Assembly: GCA_964438975.1 (NCBI GenBank)
Contig: CAYTMU010000002.1
Coordinates: 1-64,000, forward strand
Origin: Chryseosolibacter sp964438975
GTDB taxonomy: Bacteria > Bacteroidota > Bacteroidia > Cytophagales > Cyclobacteriaceae
Reading direction: 5' to 3'
DNA length: 64,000 bases
Shown here: piece by piece, positions 25,202 to 34,618 of the stretch
Layout: each line of letters opens with the position of its first letter
Position numbering within the stretch: position 1 is the stretch's first letter
The notes under the pieces: generated by a model
Database searches by the model: none
Seen by the model: the letters and a program-made list of their open reading frames with translations, nothing else
Told to the model about the DNA's origin: nothing
Translations under genes and position numbers: made by a program

Positions 25202-27859
25202 TTGAAACGAATTCCTTTACTGCTGACGATCACCGTGCTGTTGTTAGGCGCAGCCGGGTATTTCGTCTACGATAGGATCCTGAACCGAGAACCTGCGCGA
25301 CCGTGGGACCTGGTACCCGCTGCCGCGGTATTCGTTTACGAAAAGGACCCGTGCGAAGCCTGTGTTGAGGAAATTCAGAAGCGTCCTCTCTGGGATATCG
25401 TGTCACTGGCCGCTTCTCACGGGAAAGCCCCTGATTCCCTTTTGACACAATTGCAGTCCCTGGTGAAAGGGAGAAAAGGTCTCCTCATCTCCGCACATAT
25501 CACCAGTAGGGACGATTTCGATTTTGTGTACTACATGCCGGACGCGAAGGGCGCGCTGCAGAGTATCTCAGGTCTCCTCAACCCGCCGGGCTACCGGTAC
25601 TCGGAACGGGAACTGAGTGAGATCAGGATTCATGAGGTCTCTGCCGACAAACAAACGTTCTCCTGGATCCTTATAGACGACGTTTGGGTAGGAAGTTTCT
25701 CGCCTTTCCTGATTGAGGATGTCATCCGCACCCACCGGGGTAAGAAGCGAAATTTTACCGCGTCTAACCCGGAAATGCGCGGATTGCCTCGAATTAGCGG
25801 CGATGTGGGAAATCTCTACATCCAACTGAAAGCATTTTCGCAATGGACAAATCTTTTCCTGCCGGGTACTGATCGACGCTATGCAGTCGGGAAGTCATCT
25901 CTTCTCGACATCAAGTCGGTAGGGGACAATATCGTACTAAACGGCTTTAGTACGGATAGTGCGCAGTCGGACTATCTGCTCTCGCTGTTCAGGAAGCAGT
26001 CACCGGTGCCGATCAGCCTTCGCAACATGGTGCCTTCGAGGACACTGGTCTTTACGACTTATGGCATTACTGACGGGGCCGCGTTCTCCGATGCTCTTCA
26101 GCGTTTTACTTCGCGTCACAGAAAACATCTCCAGGATTCGCTGGCGAGGTTATCCGCGGGTCTCACGGTTCCATGGCGCGACCTTTTCGGCGACATCTCA
26201 GATGAGATCGGTTTGTGTCAGTTGGAAGGAATGTCGGGCCAGCGTGTTGCGAAGGTCCTGATGATGGAGACGAAGGATTCAGATAGGTGGATCGAACAGA
26301 TGAATCAGTTGTCGGAGCGACTCAGTGAAGATACGGTGTTCTACGAAAAATTTGCTGACTACACAATCCGGGAAATTCCTGCCGGACGGTTTGCAGAGAA
26401 GCTCTTCTGGCCGCTGGTCGAGGGTTTTGATCGTACGTTCTATACTTCTTACGGTAGTGTAATCTTCATGGGTGACAACCTTGAAGAGTTGAAAGACTTT
26501 CTTGAGGATGTGGAAAATGAAGATGTGTGGGGAAAATCAGTTTCCAAAAACCAGTTCCTGGAGGGCACGCTTCTGGAGTCGAGCATGAGCGTATTTGTCA
26601 ACACGCCGAGAATGTGGAATTTGATGTTGCCTCGCTTGAATGAGAAATGGCGGCGGTTCGCGCGAGACAATCAAGCGCTTCTCCGTTCCATCGATATGTC
26701 GGCATACCAGTTCAGCCATCTGAATAACACGTACTATACAAATGTTACTCTCCGCCAATCGCGCGACCTGACGAATGTCGTTCAGGTAACGCCGCCCCGG
26801 CGCAATACAGTATATTTTGGACGTCCGGTACAGCGATTATACGCGGGAAGGAGCCACGTCAGCCAGGCTAATGAGATCCTGATTCAGGATTCTCTGAACG
26901 ACGTGAGCCTGGTGTCTATGGAAGGAAGAGTATTGTGGAGAATCCCGGTCGGCGATCGGATAACAACCGATATCAGTCAGATCGATTTCTATAACAACGG
27001 AAAACTCCAATACATATTTGCGACGCATGATGCCATTCATATCGTCGATCGCCTTGGAAATTATGTGCCGTCGTATCCGCTTCACCTTGAAGGAAAGGAT
27101 ATCGGACACCTTTCGATACTGGACTATGATCGCAGCAAGCGCTATCGTTTTATGGTTACAGAGCAGAATGGAAAGATGTGGATGTACGATAAGACCGGAA
27201 AGAATCTTGAGGGGTGGGCGCCAAACGATGCCGGAGGAGAACTCATGTCGCCTCCCAGGCACCATAGGATCAAGGGCAGAGATTACATCGTGGCGATTCG
27301 AAAGGACGGCCAGGTGTATCTGTATAATCGTCGCGGGGAGTCCACCGGCAACTCTCCATTGGATATTCAGGGGACACCCATGGGAAGTTATTTTCTTGAA
27401 ATGGGTCCTGACATCGCGAATACGTTCTTTGTCGTCGTCACTCGTGACGGCTATCGGGTAAAGTTTAATCCGGAGGGAAAGATACAGAGTCGGGAGACGC
27501 TTATGCGAGCGTATGTCGGTCCGCAGTTCTCACTCGTTCGGGAACAATCAGACAAGTCGTATCTCATTGTTCAGCATGACCGGAAGCAGATGACAATCTC
27601 AGATGCTGCTGGAAAGAAGATCATAGGGCATGACTACGTCGCTGACGAACGTGGTATCAAATTCTATAACTTCGGAGGAGGAAAGCACTTTATCTCCATC
27701 ACGGATCGGGTTCAGGAATTGTCCTTTGTCTTTGACGGCAGCGGGGTACTGTTGACCAATCCGCCGCTGGAGAGTACAGCGCTCGAATTAAGAATGGCTG
27801 GTGACCAACCGTTTATATTTTTTACCCACGAAGCAACTCTGACGATCCAGCCGTTGTAG
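25202..27859 (+). CDS. Membrane-anchored protein with C-terminal beta-propeller-like region, function unknown
   Basis: An 885-residue protein that starts at TTG (25202); an in-frame TAA lies three codons upstream and there is no ATG nearby. An N-terminal anchor (IPLLLTITVLLLGAAGYFVY) is followed by an extracytoplasmic domain of about 480 residues with DPCEACVEE near its start. A C-terminal part (about 560-885) has repeats such as LQYIFATHDAIHIVDRLG and GQVYLYNRRGESTG, typical of PQQ- or WD-like propellers. Proteins of this layout are known as conserved hypotheticals in Cytophagales. No enzyme motif was recognised. It stands alone between the kinase and the convergent biotin genes. Confidence 0.8.
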   Translation: MKRIPLLLTITVLLLGAAGYFVYDRILNREPARPWDLVPAAAVFVYEKDPCEACVEEIQKRPLWDIVSLAASHGKAPDSLLTQLQSLVKGRKGLLISAHITSRDDFDFVYYMPDAKGALQSISGLLNPPGYRYSERELSEIRIHEVSADKQTFSWILIDDVWVGSFSPFLIEDVIRTHRGKKRNFTASNPEMRGLPRISGDVGNLYIQLKAFSQWTNLFLPGTDRRYAVGKSSLLDIKSVGDNIVLNGFSTDSAQSDYLLSLFRKQSPVPISLRNMVPSRTLVFTTYGITDGAAFSDALQRFTSRHRKHLQDSLARLSAGLTVPWRDLFGDISDEIGLCQLEGMSGQRVAKVLMMETKDSDRWIEQMNQLSERLSEDTVFYEKFADYTIREIPAGRFAEKLFWPLVEGFDRTFYTSYGSVIFMGDNLEELKDFLEDVENEDVWGKSVSKNQFLEGTLLESSMSVFVNTPRMWNLMLPRLNEKWRRFARDNQALLRSIDMSAYQFSHLNNTYYTNVTLRQSRDLTNVVQVTPPRRNTVYFGRPVQRLYAGRSHVSQANEILIQDSLNDVSLVSMEGRVLWRIPVGDRITTDISQIDFYNNGKLQYIFATHDAIHIVDRLGNYVPSYPLHLEGKDIGHLSILDYDRSKRYRFMVTEQNGKMWMYDKTGKNLEGWAPNDAGGELMSPPRHHRIKGRDYIVAIRKDGQVYLYNRRGESTGNSPLDIQGTPMGSYFLEMGPDIANTFFVVVTRDGYRVKFNPEGKIQSRETLMRAYVGPQFSLVREQSDKSYLIVQHDRKQMTISDAAGKKIIGHDYVADERGIKFYNFGGGKHFISITDRVQELSFVFDGSGVLLTNPPLESTALELRMAGDQPFIFFTHEATLTIQPL

Positions 27860-27866
27860 AGTTGGG

Positions 27867-29135
27867 TTACCCTACGAATTCTCTTATGATGTTGTGTATG
27901 TGTCCGAGCTCTTCGGAGGTCATCACATACGGGGGCAGGATATACACCACATTGCCCAATGGGCGGAGTAGTATGTCGTGACTCAGGAAGTGGTCGTAGA
28001 TAGTGGTTCGCAATGAGTTCTCGTACTTGCTCTCCTGTTCCGTCTTTATTTCGATCGCGAGTATAGTGCCCAGTGACCTCGCATCTGCAACTCGACTGTG
28101 TCCTGTCATGGTGTGTGCGAACTCCTCTTGCATGCGCGTTATTACAGCAATGTTGCGCTGGCATTCTTCTCCCATCAGTAGGTCGAAGCTCGCATTAGCG
28201 GCGGCGCAGGCGAGCGGATTGGCTGTGTAGGAATGACCATGGAAGAACGTTCGTGAAAGTGAAGGTGAATTGAATGCTTCGGAGATCTCTGTTGAGCAGG
28301 CTGTTACCCCCAATGGCATGAACCCCCCAGTGATCCCTTTCGACAAAGCGATGATATCCGGTTTTTGATCAACCTGGTCAACTGCCAGCGTTGTGCCGGT
28401 ACGCCCGAAGCCAGTAAATACTTCATCGGCGATACAGACCACATCCTTACTTTTCGCATAGGCCAATAGCTGGCCCAGGATAGAAGCTGAGTACATTCTC
28501 ATTCCTCCGGCGGCCTGAACCAGGGGTTCGAAGATGAAGGCTGCGACATCTCCGTCTTTAGCCAGTTCGCGAAATTGGTCCAACGTCTTCTTCTCTTCGC
28601 CGGGGACAGGAAAATCGATGAATGACGTATCGAAAAGAAACGGGAAGAAAGGTTCATTGAATAATCCACGATCCGCTACGGACATCGAACCAAAGGTATC
28701 TCCGTGATAAGCTCCTTTGATCGCGATCACTTTTTGTTTTGGGGTACCGCGATTATGCCAGTACTGAATGGCCATCTTGAGGGCTACCTCAACAGCGGTG
28801 CTTCCGTTGTCGGAAAAGAATATGCGACTATAAGACTCAGGTAGAATACTTACCAAGTTCTGAGAAAGCCGAATTGCGGGTTCATGCGTGAATCCGGCGA
28901 AGATGACGTGTTCCAGTTTTGCTGCCTGGTCCGCTATCGCCCTGGCAATTGTCTCGTTGGCGTGACCGTGCAAGTTCACCCACCACGACGATATCGCGTC
29001 CACAATTTGTCTCCCGTCTGAAGTATGAAGATAGATTCCGGATGCCTTCGTGATCAACGGGATCGGCGCACTTGTTTCGAGGGGGGTGAACGGGTGCCAG
29101 ATGTTTTTTCGATCGAGAGATATTAATTCATTCAT
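27867..29135 (-). CDS. bioA: Adenosylmethionine-8-amino-7-oxononanoate aminotransferase
   Basis: Class III PLP aminotransferase of biotin synthesis: converts 7-keto-8-aminopelargonate to 7,8-diaminopelargonate, usually with SAM as amino donor. The protein has 422 residues. The substrate region WHPFTPL, SSWWVNLHGH, the PLP-phosphate site SDNGSTAVE, IADEVFTGFGRTG and the PLP lysine in ALSKGITGG (Lys266) are all present. It overlaps the upstream bioD by 8 bases, in the run bioF-bioD-bioA. Confidence 0.96.
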   Translation of the reverse strand: MNELISLDRKNIWHPFTPLETSAPIPLITKASGIYLHTSDGRQIVDAISSWWVNLHGHANETIARAIADQAAKLEHVIFAGFTHEPAIRLSQNLVSILPESYSRIFFSDNGSTAVEVALKMAIQYWHNRGTPKQKVIAIKGAYHGDTFGSMSVADRGLFNEPFFPFLFDTSFIDFPVPGEEKKTLDQFRELAKDGDVAAFIFEPLVQAAGGMRMYSASILGQLLAYAKSKDVVCIADEVFTGFGRTGTTLAVDQVDQKPDIIALSKGITGGFMPLGVTACSTEISEAFNSPSLSRTFFHGHSYTANPLACAAANASFDLLMGEECQRNIAVITRMQEEFAHTMTGHSRVADARSLGTILAIEIKTEQESKYENSLRTTIYDHFLSHDILLRPLGNVVYILPPYVMTSEELGHIHNIIREFVG

Positions 29136-29739
29136 TCCAATTATGTTTTAGCCTGATCGCGTACTTTCGCACGACGTCCGGGGTGATAGCAGTTTCTTTG
29201 TCGATGTGAAGGAGACAGTCCAGCTTTGTTTGTGACAGGATGATCTCTTCTGTCGCCGCGTTAGGTTGCCCGTTAAAGATGATTCCCTTGATCTTCACAC
29301 CACGGGCTTGCAATGCCTCTACAGTCAGAAGGGTGTGGTTAATGCTGCCGAGGTAGTGGTTTGAGACCACAACGGTCTCCATTTCTAGCTTCAGGATGAG
29401 ATCCAGCATAGTGTCCCGATCATTGAGCGGTACCAGACAGCCACCCGCTCCTTCGACAATCAGGCTGTTGTGGCTCCGTGGCACCTGGAAGGAGTTCAGG
29501 CTGATATGCACTCCGTCGATCTTTGCGGACGCGTGGGGTGATGCCGGAGTCTGAAGGAGATATTGCTCCGGAAAAATGACTGACGATCGGTTGCTGATCA
29601 GGCCAGCTACGGTGTCAGCGTCTCTTGGTAGTCCTGCCTGAACAGGTTTCCAGTAATCGGCCTTCAGGGCTTCGCAAAGTATTGCGGAGACAAGTGTCTT
29701 TCCTGAATCTGTTCCGATGGCGGTAACAAAGTAGTTCAT
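29128..29739 (-). CDS. bioD: Dethiobiotin synthetase
   Basis: Makes dethiobiotin from diaminopelargonate, CO2 and ATP. The protein has 203 residues, slightly short for the family. The P-loop is AIGTDSGKTLVS (7-18), the substrate region KPVQAGL, and VEGAGGCLVPL the third motif. It overlaps bioF by 4 bases and bioA by 8, so the three are translated as one coupled operon. Confidence 0.95.
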   Translation of the reverse strand: MNYFVTAIGTDSGKTLVSAILCEALKADYWKPVQAGLPRDADTVAGLISNRSSVIFPEQYLLQTPASPHASAKIDGVHISLNSFQVPRSHNSLIVEGAGGCLVPLNDRDTMLDLILKLEMETVVVSNHYLGSINHTLLTVEALQARGVKIKGIIFNGQPNAATEEIILSQTKLDCLLHIDKETAITPDVVRKYAIRLKHNWNE

Positions 29740-30854
29740 CCTTCGATCGCCGTCAGCGCTTGAACAAGATTAGTGATGTCTTCATCGCGGTTGAATGTAT
29801 GTAAGCATATTCGCAGTCGTTCCTTTCCTTTCGGTACTGTCGGTGATACGATGGGCCTCACGTCAAACCCCTGTTGCTGTATCTGCTTTGCTGTTTTTCT
29901 GATGGTGTCGTTCCCGGGTACCACAAAGGTTTGAATGGCGGACGGACTTTTGCCGCGTTTGTTCAGGCCTTCAGCGTGTTTCAGGAAGAGCGCGGTCTTG
30001 TTCCTTAGAGTGTCCTGGAGCACTGTATTGTGCGCGAGGAAGTCAAAAGCGCATTTGATCGATGTGAATTGGTATGGCGACGGAGCGGTTGTGTAGATGA
30101 AGGGGCGAGCAAAGTTTATCAGATAGTCGATAACGTTGTTCGATCCGCAGACACAGGCACCACAAACGCCCATAGCCTTTCCGAAGGTATAGATACGAAT
30201 GCCGATGCGTTCATGAAGACCCTTGTTCACGGCGAGACCTGACCCGTTTGGACCGAGAATACCGGTGCTGTGCGCTTCGTCGAGCACGATCGTGAAATTG
30301 CATTTGTCGGCGAGCGCTGTCAGATCTTCCAATGGACATTCATCTCCGTCCATCGAGTATATGGACTCAACGGCCACAAACACCCTTCCCTGGCTTCGGG
30401 ATACTTTTTGTTCAAGATCTGAGAGATCGTTGTGGCGAAATGCGAACTTCCTGGCAAGGCTCAGCCTGGCACCGTCTTTAATGCTTGCGTGTGCCAGCTC
30501 ATCGTAAATAATTGTGTCATTCTTTCCGGGAATAGAGGAGAGCACCGCGAGGTTGGCGGTATAGCCGGAATTGAAAACAAGTGCGGCGGAACTCTTGAAG
30601 GTTGTTGAAAGTATATGCTCCACTTCGCGGGCCAAATACGAATCTCCGGAGAGCAGCCGCGAACCTGTGGAGCCGTTCCTGACGGGTAATGCCTCCGTGG
30701 TCGCCGATATCAGGTTGTGTAACTCTTCGTTGCGAGAAAGGCCGAGGTAATCGTTCGAGGTGAAATCGATGAGGTCGCTGGGTTGAGGCAGTGTCCGATA
30801 CAGCCCTTTATCTTTGCGACTGCGCAATTTTTCCTCTAACCATTCTTCTAGCAT
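29736..30854 (-). CDS. bioF: 8-amino-7-oxononanoate synthase (KAPA synthase)
   Basis: Condenses pimeloyl thioester with L-alanine to KAPA, the first ring-building step of biotin synthesis. The ATG at 30854 gives 372 residues and the typical start MLEEWLEEKLRSRKDKGLYR; a longer open frame to 31004 runs antisense into the SDR gene's 3' end and is unlikely. Motifs: SNDYLGLS, GSTGSRLLSG, DEAHSTGILG and the PLP lysine in YTFGKAMG (Lys226). First gene of bioFDA. The bioB, bioC and bioH/G genes are not in the window. Confidence 0.95.
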   Translation of the reverse strand: MLEEWLEEKLRSRKDKGLYRTLPQPSDLIDFTSNDYLGLSRNEELHNLISATTEALPVRNGSTGSRLLSGDSYLAREVEHILSTTFKSSAALVFNSGYTANLAVLSSIPGKNDTIIYDELAHASIKDGARLSLARKFAFRHNDLSDLEQKVSRSQGRVFVAVESIYSMDGDECPLEDLTALADKCNFTIVLDEAHSTGILGPNGSGLAVNKGLHERIGIRIYTFGKAMGVCGACVCGSNNVIDYLINFARPFIYTTAPSPYQFTSIKCAFDFLAHNTVLQDTLRNKTALFLKHAEGLNKRGKSPSAIQTFVVPGNDTIRKTAKQIQQQGFDVRPIVSPTVPKGKERLRICLHTFNRDEDITNLVQALTAIEG

Positions 30855-30909
30855 AGTCACTCCTCGATGGACAAATATAATGAGATGCCCGGATTGTCGC
30901 GGGCTTGTC

Positions 30910-31767
30910 CTATTTGCCGCGCATCTTTTCCAGCATGTCCCACATTTCAGTGGGGATGGTTTCGAGGTGGCTGAATTGTCCTCCGTTGCGGAGCCACTCG
31001 CCACCGTCGATCGTCACGACCTCACCGTTGACATACGACGAGAAATCTGAGACCAGATAGGCTGCAAGATTTGCGAGTTCCTGATGTTCGCCCACACGCT
31101 TTAGCGGTATTCTGAGCGCGGGGTCGAATTTTTTCACCAGCTCGCCTGGTAGCAACCTGCTCCACGCTCCTTCCGTGGGAAAGGGGCCGGGAGCTATTGC
31201 ATTGCTGCGTATGTTATATTTTGCCCACTCAACCGCGAGTGATCGGGTAAGTGCCAGAACACCAGCTTTTCCGCAGGCGGAGGGCACAACGTACCCAGAA
31301 CCGGTCCACGCGTATGTCGTGACGATATTGAGAAGGACGCCCGGTTGCTTTTTTGCAATCCAGTTCTTTCCGGCAGCAAGCGTTGTATAGTACGTCCCCT
31401 TCAGTACAATATCGACGACAATGTCGAAGGCGCGGTGGGAAAGACGCTCCGTTGGACTGATAAAATTTCCAGCTGCGTTGTTGACAACTCCGGTAATCGC
31501 TCCGAATTCTCCCTCAGCCTTCTCAATGACATTCGTGATCTCTTCGTATTGTCTTACGTCGCAGGGTACAGCCAGCACCTTGCCTCCTGTCTCCTGTGAT
31601 AACTCAGCTGCTGCCTTGTCTATGACATCCTTTTTTCGGCTTGTGATCACCAGATTGGCGCCAAGCTCGAGAAAATACTTTCCCATCGAGCGACCAAGCC
31701 CTGTGCCGCCACCTGTGACAATGATTGTTTTGCCCTTGAGCGAACCCGGTTGAAGCATTCCAGTCAT
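30910..31767 (-). CDS. SDR-family oxidoreductase, 2,4-dienoyl-CoA reductase-like
   Basis: A 285-residue short-chain dehydrogenase. The NAD(P) site is VTGGGTGLGRSM, the NNAAGNF motif follows, and the C-terminal part VNGEVVTIDGGEWL is classical. In the active site the usual YxxxK is replaced by a segment near VVPSACGKAGV, with no Tyr in the canonical position. This is the pattern seen in the 2,4-dienoyl-CoA reductase (peroxisomal/mitochondrial DECR) branch. It probably acts on unsaturated acyl-CoAs in beta-oxidation. It lies 55 bases upstream of bioF on the same strand. Confidence 0.85.
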   Translation of the reverse strand: MTGMLQPGSLKGKTIIVTGGGTGLGRSMGKYFLELGANLVITSRKKDVIDKAAAELSQETGGKVLAVPCDVRQYEEITNVIEKAEGEFGAITGVVNNAAGNFISPTERLSHRAFDIVVDIVLKGTYYTTLAAGKNWIAKKQPGVLLNIVTTYAWTGSGYVVPSACGKAGVLALTRSLAVEWAKYNIRSNAIAPGPFPTEGAWSRLLPGELVKKFDPALRIPLKRVGEHQELANLAAYLVSDFSSYVNGEVVTIDGGEWLRNGGQFSHLETIPTEMWDMLEKMRGK

Positions 31768-31845
31768 AGAATCAAGTTTCTGTCAAGATAGCGATTTTCG
31801 TGACCCCCGTAAGGAAGAATCAGATGAAAGTTTATCTTCGTGTAT

Positions 31846-31853
31846 TACATTTG
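31846..31853 (+). promoter_or_regulatory. -7 promoter box TACATTTG
   Basis: TACATTTG matches the Bacteroidota -7 consensus TAnnTTTG exactly and lies 17-24 bases before the ATG at 31870. It falls inside the longer open frame that begins at 31840, so it argues for the ATG at 31870. No clear -33 TTG is seen 19-21 bases upstream. Confidence 0.5.
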
Positions 31854-31869
31854 CCTTAATACCAAACCT

Positions 31870-32031
31870 ATGACCGAACTGATTTCTATTGCCATCCTGG
31901 TCATCGACATCGTTGCGATCGTCGACATCGTAAAGAGCAGGAAAGACACCGGTAAGAAAATTATCTGGATCCTTGTCGTGCTGCTCCTTCCTGTGCTCGG
32001 GCCGGTACTCTATTATTTTCTGGGACGGTAG
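31870..32031 (+). CDS. Small membrane protein with PLDc_N-type domain
   Basis: A 53-residue protein with two hydrophobic segments separated by a short charged loop: TELISIAILVIDIVAIVDIV, KSRKDTGKK, then IIWILVVLLLPVLGPVLYYF. This is the small PLDc_N (phospholipase D N-terminal anchor) type that occurs as a stand-alone protein in many bacteria. Function unknown. A perfect -7 box just upstream supports this start. The MFS gene follows after 20 bases. Confidence 0.75.
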   Translation: MTELISIAILVIDIVAIVDIVKSRKDTGKKIIWILVVLLLPVLGPVLYYFLGR

Positions 32032-32051
32032 ACAATAGCGTACATCTTTTC

Positions 32052-33323
32052 ATGGATAGAAAAGATCTGAAATTGTTGTTCAGTGTGCCGGTGATTGTCG
32101 CCGCACTGGGCTATTTCGTCGACATATACGACTTGCTTTTGTTTAGTATTGTCCGTATGCCTAGCCTGATCTCACTGGGCGTTCCCGAGGGGGAACTACT
32201 CGCACAAGGGGAGGTCTTGCTGCGATGGCAAATGGGAGGACTGTTGATCGGCGGGATCATTTGGGGCATTATGGGAGATAAGCGCGGGCGACTGTCGGTT
32301 CTCTTCGGCTCCATTCTGCTGTATTCGCTCGCAAATATCGCTAATGGATTCGTTACGACCGTAGATCAGTACGCTGCCCTGCGGTTCATCGCGGGTATCG
32401 GACTCGCCGGCGAGTTGGGTGCGGGGATCACACTCGTCTCCGAGATCCTGCCGGCGCGGATACGAGGGTATGCGACGACCATTATTGCTTCCGTTGGAAT
32501 TACCGGTGCTATTCTCGCCAACTTCGTGGCGCGGATCTTCGACTGGCAGATCGCGTATTTTATCGGTGGTGGTCTTGGCCTGTTGTTACTCGTCGCGCGT
32601 GTAAGTGTATTCGAATCGGGAATGTTCCTAAAGCTGAAGAAAATGACTGTTTCACGCGGAAATTTTATGAAGCTATTCACCTCGCGCAGCGCATTTACCC
32701 GATATATGGGATGTATACTGATCGGGCTTCCGATCTGGTATGTTGCGGGTATCCTCGTGACATTCGCCCCTGAGTTCGCAAAGGCACTGTCCGTGACAGG
32801 TACGGTGCTCGCAGGGGATGCGGTGATGTTCTGTTACATTGGTCTCGCCGTTGGCGACTTCTCCAGCGGATTCATCTCACAGAAAGTCGGCTCGAGAAAG
32901 AAGGTCGTCGCGGCATTTCTGGTGCTGACCCTCGTGACGGTAGTGTTCTACCTGTTCATGCCCGTCAGAACAGTTGGATTTTTCTACGGCGTTTGCCTCC
33001 TGCTTGGTATTGCCATCGGGTATTGGGCGTTGTTTGTTACGATCGCTGCGGAACAGTTCGGTACAAATCTCCGGTCTACAGTCGCGACTACGGTGCCGAA
33101 TTTTATCCGGGGTACGGTCGTTCCACTGACCTTCCTCTTTCAATTCCTTCGTGGTTTGATCGCCGACCAAAGCGCAGCCACACACGGTGCGGAGCGGTCA
33201 CAAGATCTCGGCATCATCTACGGAGCGCTGATCGTCGGTATCCTGACGATCGCAATTGCATTCGCATCGCTTCGTGCTATCGACGAAACTTACGGTCGGG
33301 ATCTGAACTTCGAAGAAAAGTAG
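32052..33323 (+). CDS. MFS transporter
   Basis: A 423-residue membrane protein with about 12 helices. The loop between helices 2 and 3 reads GIMGDKRGRL, the MFS signature, and LAGELGAGITLVSEILPARIRG marks the sugar/aromatic-acid (SP-like) branch. Its start, VIVAALGYFVDIYDLLLF, has the acidic helix 1 common in metabolite:H+ symporters. The substrate is not clear; organic or aromatic acids or sugars are possible. It follows the small PLDc_N protein, possibly in one transcript. Confidence 0.87.
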   Translation: MDRKDLKLLFSVPVIVAALGYFVDIYDLLLFSIVRMPSLISLGVPEGELLAQGEVLLRWQMGGLLIGGIIWGIMGDKRGRLSVLFGSILLYSLANIANGFVTTVDQYAALRFIAGIGLAGELGAGITLVSEILPARIRGYATTIIASVGITGAILANFVARIFDWQIAYFIGGGLGLLLLVARVSVFESGMFLKLKKMTVSRGNFMKLFTSRSAFTRYMGCILIGLPIWYVAGILVTFAPEFAKALSVTGTVLAGDAVMFCYIGLAVGDFSSGFISQKVGSRKKVVAAFLVLTLVTVVFYLFMPVRTVGFFYGVCLLLGIAIGYWALFVTIAAEQFGTNLRSTVATTVPNFIRGTVVPLTFLFQFLRGLIADQSAATHGAERSQDLGIIYGALIVGILTIAIAFASLRAIDETYGRDLNFEEK

Positions 33324-33342
33324 CGCTAAGGTCAAATAGCCC

Positions 33343-34485
33343 TTACTGCCCGATCGCTTGGTTGAGGTCGGCGATGAGATCATCCGCATCCTCGATGCCC
33401 ACGCTAAGGCGTATCAACGAATCACCAAGTCCACTTTTTACCCGCTCTTCTTTCGGGATGCTCGCGTGCGTCATGGATGCCGGATGATTGATCAGAGACT
33501 CCACACCACCGAGCGATTCGGCAAGGGAGAACAGCCTGACGCCTTCCATCACGCGGGTCGCTTCCTGGATACTATCGTCTTTCAGGGTAAAGGATAGCAT
33601 ACCACCAAAGTCGCGCATCTGTTTCTTCGCTATTTCGTGGTTTGGATGGTCTGCAAACCCAGGCCAGTACACTCGTCCGACGCGAGGATGCGATCGCAAG
33701 AACTCAGCGATCTTTCTTCCGTTTGAACAATGGCGTTCCATTCGCAGATGAAGCGTCTTGACGCCGCGTAACACCAGGAAGGAATCCTGCGGTCCCGGTA
33801 CGGCGCCGCATGAGTTAAGAATAAAAGCCAGATCCTGGTGGAGTTTCTCGTCATTTGTGACAAGGGCGCCCATGATGACGTCGGAGTGTCCGCCGAGATA
33901 TTTGGTGACGGAATGCATCACCACGTCCGCGCCGAGATTGAGAGGGTTCTGGAGATATGGTGAAGCAAAAGTATTGTCAACCGCTACGGTGACTCCACGT
34001 TGTTTTACGATTGCCGCGCACGCGCTGATGTCGACGATATTCATCAACGGATTGGTCGGTGTTTCGATCCATAAAAGCTTTGTCCCGTCGTTGATATAGC
34101 GCTCTATGTTGCTGGCGTTGGTCAGGTCGATGAAGTGAAATTTGATCCCGTATTTTTCAAAGACCTTGGTGAACATCCGATACGTGCCCCCGTAGAGATC
34201 GTTGCCGGTGATAACCTCGTCACCAGGATCCAGTAGTTTGATCACCGCGTCGGTCGCGCCCATGCCGGACGAAAAGCAGAGTGCAAATTTACCGTTTTCA
34301 AGGGATGCGAGACTGGCCTGCAGTGCGTTCCGTGTTGGGTTCGCAGCACGAGCGTATCCATATCCTTTGTGTTTGGCGGGTGACTCCTGCACATATGTTG
34401 ATGTCTGGTAAATGGGCGTCATGATAGCACCGGTAGTGGGGTCCGGAACTACACCAGCGTGTACAGCTTTCGTTGCGAATTTCAT
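33343..34485 (-). CDS. Cystathionine gamma-synthase/lyase family PLP enzyme
   Basis: Cys/Met-metabolism PLP enzyme of 380 residues from the ATG at 34485 (MKFATKAVHAG). Motifs: TPIYQTSTYVQ, YARAANPTRNALQ, FSSGMGATDAV, IETPTNPLMNI, VDNTFASPYLQNPL and the PLP lysine in HSVTKYLGGHSD (Lys195). It makes or breaks cystathionine; members of this family often have mixed synthase (EC 2.5.1.48) and lyase (EC 4.4.1.1) labels that sequence alone cannot settle. It is a single gene, divergent from the surface-protein pair. Confidence 0.9.
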   Translation of the reverse strand: MKFATKAVHAGVVPDPTTGAIMTPIYQTSTYVQESPAKHKGYGYARAANPTRNALQASLASLENGKFALCFSSGMGATDAVIKLLDPGDEVITGNDLYGGTYRMFTKVFEKYGIKFHFIDLTNASNIERYINDGTKLLWIETPTNPLMNIVDISACAAIVKQRGVTVAVDNTFASPYLQNPLNLGADVVMHSVTKYLGGHSDVIMGALVTNDEKLHQDLAFILNSCGAVPGPQDSFLVLRGVKTLHLRMERHCSNGRKIAEFLRSHPRVGRVYWPGFADHPNHEIAKKQMRDFGGMLSFTLKDDSIQEATRVMEGVRLFSLAESLGGVESLINHPASMTHASIPKEERVKSGLGDSLIRLSVGIEDADDLIADLNQAIGQ

Positions 34486-34618
34486 TTTTTCATGATTTGA
34501 ACAACAAAAATACCCCAAAAAACGCGTTTAGGGTTACATTCGCGATGTAAGTTTTATTAATTAATGTCGTATTCCCACGATCTCTGACTAAATTGTAATA
34601 ATACCCCAATCCTGTGCT

